Positions 38,125-43,138 of a stretch of DNA of 43,138 nucleotides are shown here, in pieces (positions within the stretch are counted from its first letter, which is position 1; the number at the start of each line of letters is the position of its first letter). Location of the stretch: assembly GCA_913047395.1 (NCBI GenBank), contig CAJWUF010000001.1, forward strand, positions 82,767 to 125,904. The letters are read 5' to 3'. The notes under the pieces are model-generated. The model was not told the DNA's origin and made no database searches. It saw nothing but the letters and a program-made list of their open reading frames with translations. A program made the position numbers and the translations under genes. The stretch comes from an uncultured cyanobacterium (GTDB lineage: Bacteria > Cyanobacteriota > Cyanobacteriia > PCC-6307 > Cyanobiaceae).

Positions 38125-39080
38125 AACTCCAGTGTGACTCCTTCTGCCCGCAAAGCAGTACACCAGCTAGTTAAACCAGCAGCAGTAAGGGCCTGCTTAT
38201 GAGAAGCCAGCGCAGTCTGCGCTGAGGCGAGATCAGCAAAAAGAGCAAAGCAACTTGGACCAGATCCACTCATCGCTACGGCAAGAGATCCAGGTAAATC
38301 AGAGAGCAATTTGAGCGAGACCTGAACAGCATCCACCTCTGGTGCCACCACCTCTTGAAGGTCATTGCGCAAAGGTGGTGGATCATTAGCGCGCAAAGGG
38401 TTCAGCCAAGGCGCATCCCTAAGCGACTGACGACGTTGTTCGAAATCGCATTCCTGCTGAAGATAACGACTGCCTGAAAGCTCACGGCAACGACCATATG
38501 CCCAAGGTGTAGAGACACTCACCGATGGATCTTTAACCAACACCACAGCCATGGAATTCTTGTGAACTGGCAGCGGCTCCAACTGTTCACCACGACCAAA
38601 ACACAATTGGCTGCCACCTGCTAGGCAAAAGGGCATATCAGAGCCCAGCTCAGCTGCAAAATCCTCCAGCTGCTGCTGAGAAAATCCAAGTCCCCAGAGG
38701 GCATTCAAACCCACAAGAGTGGCAGCACCGTCACTGGAGCCACCCGCCAAACCAGCTCCAATCGGGATGCGTTTCTGCAAATCAATGGCAACTCCTAGTT
38801 CAGGGAAAGCCGAGCGCTCACGCAGTAACTGCGCAGCTCGCACGATCAGGTTGTCACCAGCAGTGCTAAGGCTCGAATTATCACAGCTAAGACTGATGGT
38901 GCCATCCGCAGTACTTGTGAATTGGAGCTGATCTGCAAGCTCAATGCTCTGCATCACCATCGCCAGCTCATGAAAGCCATCCGACCTAAGTCCAAGCACT
39001 TCAAGATGCAGATTGATCTTGGCGGGGGCGATGACGCTAACGAAATGCCCTGAAGCATCAGATCGCTTGGAGATACTCAT
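38121..39080 (-). CDS. ispE: 4-diphosphocytidyl-2-C-methyl-D-erythritol kinase
   Basis: [56 protein letters not shown]. Confidence 0.95.
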   Translation of the reverse strand: MSISKRSDASGHFVSVIAPAKINLHLEVLGLRSDGFHELAMVMQSIELADQLQFTSTADGTISLSCDNSSLSTAGDNLIVRAAQLLRERSAFPELGVAIDLQKRIPIGAGLAGGSSDGAATLVGLNALWGLGFSQQQLEDFAAELGSDMPFCLAGGSQLCFGRGEQLEPLPVHKNSMAVVLVKDPSVSVSTPWAYGRCRELSGSRYLQQECDFEQRRQSLRDAPWLNPLRANDPPPLRNDLQEVVAPEVDAVQVSLKLLSDLPGSLAVAMSGSGPSCFALFADLASAQTALASHKQALTAAGLTSWCTALRAEGVTLEL

Positions 39081-39922
39081 TGCTGATAGCCGACGTCATC
39101 GGCCCGATTCAAACCCTTAGCCAACTCCACCCAATGAGCAGGGGACAGTTCCTGAGGACGTTGCTGAAGGCTAATACCAATACCCTCTGCTAAGGCTTGC
39201 AGTTCAGCGGCGGGACGTAAACCAGCAAGGGTGTTACGCAACATCTTTCGCCTAGCCAAAAAAGCTTGGCGCAGCAAGGCCTCAACGCGAATAGCTAGGC
39301 GGGTTTCAAGACGTTGACCAGGTTCAAGAGGCTCTAAAGCGATGACCTCCGATTGAACTTTGGGCGATGGTTTAAAACAGCGCGGTGGGACGGGACAAAC
39401 GCTGCTGCAACGAGCTAGTAGCTGTAGACGCACGCTTAGAGCACTAAAACAGCTCTGCCCTGGTCGTGCTCGAATCCGTTCAGCGACTTCTTTTTGCACA
39501 AGCAGTACAAGCCGTTGATAAGGCATTTCAACAGGTCGATCTAAGCGACCAACCAAGCGCTCAAGCAAAGGTCCAGTGATGTTGTAGGGAATATTGGCGA
39601 CAACCTTGCTTGCAAAAGTACCGTCAGGAAAATTCAACGGGACCGACAACACATCGCCCTGCAGCAGAGTGAAACGAGGCTGATCGCCAAAACGCTGGCT
39701 CAATCCAGCAACCAGATCCCTATCCAACTCGATGGCATGAACCGCCATGGCCGGAGACGCAAGCAAGCGTTCGGTAAGGGAACCTCGTCCTGGACCTACT
39801 TCCAAAACTTGATCATCAGGCTGCACATCAGCCGCATCAAGAATTTGATCCAACACATCCGCATCAATGAGCCAGTGCTGAGCAAATCGCTTGCGAGCGT
39901 GATGTCCTGAAAAGACCATCAC
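39077..39922 (-). CDS. rsmA: 16S rRNA dimethyladenosine transferase
   Basis: [62 protein letters not shown]. Confidence 0.95.
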   Translation of the reverse strand: MMVFSGHHARKRFAQHWLIDADVLDQILDAADVQPDDQVLEVGPGRGSLTERLLASPAMAVHAIELDRDLVAGLSQRFGDQPRFTLLQGDVLSVPLNFPDGTFASKVVANIPYNITGPLLERLVGRLDRPVEMPYQRLVLLVQKEVAERIRARPGQSCFSALSVRLQLLARCSSVCPVPPRCFKPSPKVQSEVIALEPLEPGQRLETRLAIRVEALLRQAFLARRKMLRNTLAGLRPAAELQALAEGIGISLQQRPQELSPAHWVELAKGLNRADDVGYQQ

Positions 39923-40038
39923 CTAACTCTGCCCGAGCATGGCAACAAAGGTTCTATAAGCAGGCAAAACAATAAGCTCCATACCTGGTCAAAAACACTA
40001 AATTTCCTGTTATTAATTAACGACAACAACGGGGCATC

Positions 40039-40965
40039 ATGGGCCAAGCAACTAAAATCCATGGATTTAGATCTAGATACTTATTACTTTTCTCAATTGC
40101 TCTAATCTGGGGATCTCAGTTCTTACTGAATGATCTTGCCCTGCAAGTCTTCACTCCTCAAGCTGTTTCTTGGCTTAGAGCCGCGATAGGCTTCGTTATA
40201 CTTAGTGGATTCTTATACATACTGCCAGAAGCGAACAAAAAACCGGATACAGGGATTTCCTATTGGCGTCATATCATAATGGTTGGCTTCTTTGAAGCCA
40301 CTCTTCCTTTCTTTCTCGTTGCGTGGGGTCAGCAGCATGTCAATAGTGCAATTGCTGCAATCCTTATGTCACTAGTTGCGATCTTCACGCTTGTACTAGT
40401 TGTTATTTTCATACGAAGTGAGCCAGTTACCCTAGGCAAGTTCATTGGCATAGCCCTTGGCTTTGCTGCTGTAATCGTTCTACTTTGGCCGCAGCTCAGC
40501 CAAGCTGAAACCAGTAATAGCTTGCTAGGAAGTGCTGCAATCCTAGCGGCCGCTCTAAGCTTCGCAATTAGCCTTATATTAATCAAAAGCCTGCCAGATA
40601 TAGGTGCTCCAGTAAAAACTGCGAGAGATATACTTTTCTGTGGTGCAATTGAGCTAGGGGCTGTACTTCTCTTGCTAGGCCAGCCTTTAACCCACCATGC
40701 ACTTGAAAGCAATGCAATAATTGCAATGACTGCCCAAGGTGCATTCGCCGGGGGATTAGTTTATGTCCTATATGTACGCCTCGTTGACATTGCGGGAGCC
40801 ACATTTGCAGGCTTCGTTAATTACCTTGTTCCATTGGTAGGAGTACTTCTAGGCGTTATATTCCTACACAACCAGCTTCCAGCAAGTGCCTACTTCTCAT
40901 TGTTTATACTAATACTCGCAATAGTGGCAAGCGAGTGGAAGACAAGTCGATCAATTACAAGCTAA
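40039..40965 (+). CDS. EamA/DMT-family permease
   Basis: 308 aa with about 10 TM segments in EamA repeats: FSIALIWGSQFLLNDLALQVFTPQAVSWLRAAIGFVIL. Confidence 0.88.
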   Translation: MGQATKIHGFRSRYLLLFSIALIWGSQFLLNDLALQVFTPQAVSWLRAAIGFVILSGFLYILPEANKKPDTGISYWRHIIMVGFFEATLPFFLVAWGQQHVNSAIAAILMSLVAIFTLVLVVIFIRSEPVTLGKFIGIALGFAAVIVLLWPQLSQAETSNSLLGSAAILAAALSFAISLILIKSLPDIGAPVKTARDILFCGAIELGAVLLLLGQPLTHHALESNAIIAMTAQGAFAGGLVYVLYVRLVDIAGATFAGFVNYLVPLVGVLLGVIFLHNQLPASAYFSLFILILAIVASEWKTSRSITS

Positions 40966-41205
40966 CGGATTAGCAATTCAGTCAAATCTGCAATCAAACC
41001 AAATGCTATTAGCAGATAATAAAGAGTCATTCTGTTACGCAATCAACCCGACGAGGCTTGCTCATATATGACTCAGGAACAAATGTAAATAGCACTGGCA
41101 GAATTTCTCATAGCGTGAGGAGCGCCGCACAGCGAACTCACCCACACACAAACCAGCATTCCGATCTCAGCAGACCTAAGGTTTGCTTATTCGATATCTG
41201 ATCCA

Positions 41206-41682
41206 ATGCGAGCCCACCTACTGGCATTGGCCGCTGCTGCACTCATTTTTCTAATGCCACTGCAACCGAGCTGGGCAATCATGAATCATTCCCAGCAGGT
41301 GCTGATCAATGCAGATTTCTCCAATCAAGATCTCCGAGGAGTCACTTTCAATCTCGCTAACCTGCGAGGAGCGAACCTATCTAGAAGCAATCTCGAGGGA
41401 GCAAGCCTTTTTGGGGCCAAGCTTGACGATGCCAACCTCAGCAATACCAACCTAAGAGAATCAACCCTCGATTCCGCAATATTCAATGGAACAGACCTCA
41501 CTAATGCAATCCTTGAAGACGCCTTTGCCATCAATACTCGCTTTAAAAATGTGAGCATTACAGGTGCCGACTTCACCAACGTGCCCCTACGCGGCGATGT
41601 ACTAACAACCCTCTGCCAAGCAGCGGAAGGAACAAACCCGATCACTGGTCGCGATACCCGTGACAGCCTTGATTGCAGCTGA
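41206..41682 (+). CDS. Exported (probably thylakoid-lumen) pentapeptide-repeat protein
   Basis: Signal peptide MRAHLLALAAAALIFLMPLQPSWA; A(N/D)LXX repeats DLRGVTFNLANLRGANLSRSNLEGASLFGAKLDDANLSNTNL. Confidence 0.9.
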   Translation: MRAHLLALAAAALIFLMPLQPSWAIMNHSQQVLINADFSNQDLRGVTFNLANLRGANLSRSNLEGASLFGAKLDDANLSNTNLRESTLDSAIFNGTDLTNAILEDAFAINTRFKNVSITGADFTNVPLRGDVLTTLCQAAEGTNPITGRDTRDSLDCS

Positions 41683-41705
41683 ACGCCCCTCTCCCAACTT
41701 CCTCA

Positions 41706-42137
41706 ATGAGCTTTGACTCCCACAGTCTTGAACGTCTACGTGAACTGGGTCGCCAGCTCCCAAAGCCCCTGCCCTGCCCAGACGTCAACATTAGTGAGAA
41801 CCCACCAGCTAACAAACGTCGTCATCGCGTCGAAACAGAAGATGATCCCCAGGCCCTATTCAAAGAACTGATGCAAGTCAGTCCTGATGGGAATGTTCCT
41901 CCCCACTTGATGGCACGCCTTAGAGAAATTGAAGCAAAGCAAGAGAACCAGGTGCGTAACGTACTAATTAGCAAGCAATCAAATGAAATTGCACAGAGCA
42001 ATAACACCCCGACCAACAATGCCGGCAAGAACAAGACCACCCTTCCAAAGAGACCCAGGCTGACCCCAGGCAGCGAAGAAGAAAGTCTCTACATAGCCTT
42101 CGGGCAACTGCTACTGGAAGATGAGGACGAGAGTTGA
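41706..42137 (+). CDS. Conserved-type hypothetical protein (about 143 aa)
   Basis: MSFDSHSLERLRELGRQLPKPLPCPDVNISENPPANKRRHRVETEDDPQALFKELMQVSPDGNVPPHLMARLREIE. Confidence 0.75.
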   Translation: MSFDSHSLERLRELGRQLPKPLPCPDVNISENPPANKRRHRVETEDDPQALFKELMQVSPDGNVPPHLMARLREIEAKQENQVRNVLISKQSNEIAQSNNTPTNNAGKNKTTLPKRPRLTPGSEEESLYIAFGQLLLEDEDES

Positions 42138-42250
42138 TTGGCCTCAGCAGAGTGCACCTAATTTGCGTCCCCTCACACCTTTGCGTTTCATCGCCATGAC
42201 AACAATTTCACAGGGTAAGGTTTACTGAAACTGCTGTCATCAAGAGAGAT

Positions 42251-42688
42251 TTGAGGAAAGAATTGTCCTATCGAATCATAGCCGTGGGCAAAGTGCGCAA
42301 AGGCTGGATTCAAGACGGCATATCGATGTATCTAAAGCGCCTGCCGGGTATAACAATCACGGAAGTTCGTGACACCCACCCACAACGTGAAGCGCAAGCT
42401 ATTCAGACAGCACTTCGCAGCAGTGAATTGCTGGTGGCTCTGTGCGAAGAAGGTGAGGCACTGGCCTCAGTTCCACTTGCCGAACGTCTGGAGAAGTTTG
42501 GCTCTGAGCGCCTTGCCTTTGTAATCGGTGGTGCTGATGGCCTGAGCAAAGAACTGAAGGCATCATCCCACTGGCAACTGAGCCTCTCTCCAATGACCTT
42601 TCCCCACGAACTGGCTCGTCTGCTGCTTGTTGAACAGCTATACAGAGCGCAAAGCATCTTGCAAAACAGTTCTTATCACAGAAGCTGA
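42251..42688 (+). CDS. rlmH: 23S rRNA (pseudouridine1915-N3)-methyltransferase RlmH
   Basis: [70 protein letters not shown]. Non-ATG (TTG) start uncertain. Confidence 0.92.
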   Translation: MRKELSYRIIAVGKVRKGWIQDGISMYLKRLPGITITEVRDTHPQREAQAIQTALRSSELLVALCEEGEALASVPLAERLEKFGSERLAFVIGGADGLSKELKASSHWQLSLSPMTFPHELARLLLVEQLYRAQSILQNSSYHRS

Positions 42689-42888
42689 AGGCATTGCAGG
42701 GCTTGCATGTGATCACTGTCGTAAGTAGATGTGCACTGAGCGATCAATAACATCATTGACTAGCCAACAACCTTCTCTATATGGATACACCCACCACATA
42801 GAGAAGAGCTTGAGGCTGCCAATAAGGAATGGCCTCAAGGCTAAATAGGTAGAAAACATTTGCCCCGCCAAGAGACTCCGCAGGCGAT

Positions 42889-42902
42889 GGAACGCCTGTA
42901 CT
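42889..42902 (+). promoter_or_regulatory. LexA-box-like palindrome upstream of umuD
   Basis: GGAACGCCTGTACT matches RGWACNNNDGTWCB (one mismatch to RGTACNNNDGTWCB) and lies about 24 nt before the umuD ATG. Confidence 0.55.
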
Positions 42903-42926
42903 ATCAGGATAGCCATTCATGCCGTG

Positions 42927-43138
42927 ATGGATTTCACGCCTCACCCTTTGCCTCTGCGCTCTGAGCGGAAGCGACAGGCCCTGCCATTGGCAGGAGAAAA
43001 CGTGGAGGCAGGATTTCCATCTCCTGCTGAGGATTACATAGAAACCGGCATCGACCTCAACGAACAGCTAATTCGCCACCCAACCAGCACCTTCTTCCTG
43101 CGTGTTAGCGGCCACTCAATGACAGGTGTCGGCATCCA
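42927..43138 (+). CDS. umuD: UmuD-like S24 peptidase / SOS mutagenesis protein (3' end outside window)
   Basis: MDFTPHPLPLRSERKRQALPLAGENVEAGFPSPAEDYIETGIDLNEQLIRHPTSTFFLRVSGHSMTGVGI: FPSPAxDY cleavage region and GxSM serine motif. Confidence 0.9.
   Translation, partial: MDFTPHPLPLRSERKRQALPLAGENVEAGFPSPAEDYIETGIDLNEQLIRHPTSTFFLRVSGHSMTGVGI

Noticed and set aside
42160-42185. GTCCCCTCACACC, resembling the ACUCCUCACAC core of the cyanobacterial sRNA Yfr1
   Set aside because: Core does not match exactly and I see no flanking stem-loop plus T-tract arrangement.
42713-42916. 67-aa minus-strand ORF
   Set aside because: Covers the umuD promoter and LexA-like box, has no recognisable family and no clear RBS; probably spurious.
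1-43138. Search for CRISPR arrays, IS elements, integrases, toxin-antitoxin or defence operons, tRNA/rRNA genes
   Set aside because: No regularly spaced repeats, transposase/integrase motifs, defence-type domains or tRNA T-loop signatures noticed; manual reading could miss degenerate cases. tRNAscan-SE, Infernal/Rfam and DefenseFinder would settle it.

Overview
This 43 kb window looks like an ordinary, gene-dense chromosomal segment of a marine picocyanobacterium. Gene content resembles a low-light, mid-GC Prochlorococcus or a marine Synechococcus, but that assignment is inference from gene content only. I recognise about 45 protein-coding genes: sir (partial), a VanX-type dipeptidase, recG, tsf, rpsB, a GT2, devABC-like genes, pcyA, two M16 peptidases, sipA (DUF3148), bioY, lspA, a DUF697 GTPase, a PLP decarboxylase, tadA, a serine/alanine-glyoxylate aminotransferase, glnA, a methyltransferase, a DUF3104 protein, an anti-sigma kinase, a GUN4-domain protein, mnmH, psb28, two AI-2E/PerM transporters, secD/secF, pdhB, DUF3082, ispE, rsmA, a DMT permease, a lumenal pentapeptide protein, rlmH and a partial umuD. 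I saw no CRISPR array, tRNA, rRNA, IS element or recognisable defence island. The observations most worth a second look are: (1) three cyanobacterial LexA-box-like palindromes in intergenic DNA, upstream of umuD, of a DUF3104 gene, and of an unassigned 71-aa ORF where the match is perfect and a TTGACA -35 lies just upstream; (2) a structured rpsB 5' leader closed by a perfect 9-bp inverted repeat ending 10 nt before the ATG; (3) an unlisted 31-aa membrane ORF with a strong Shine-Dalgarno upstream of pdhB; (4) a gene remnant plus a near-perfect 33-nt hairpin in a small accessory pocket. All are candidates from reading the sequence; no database search was run.
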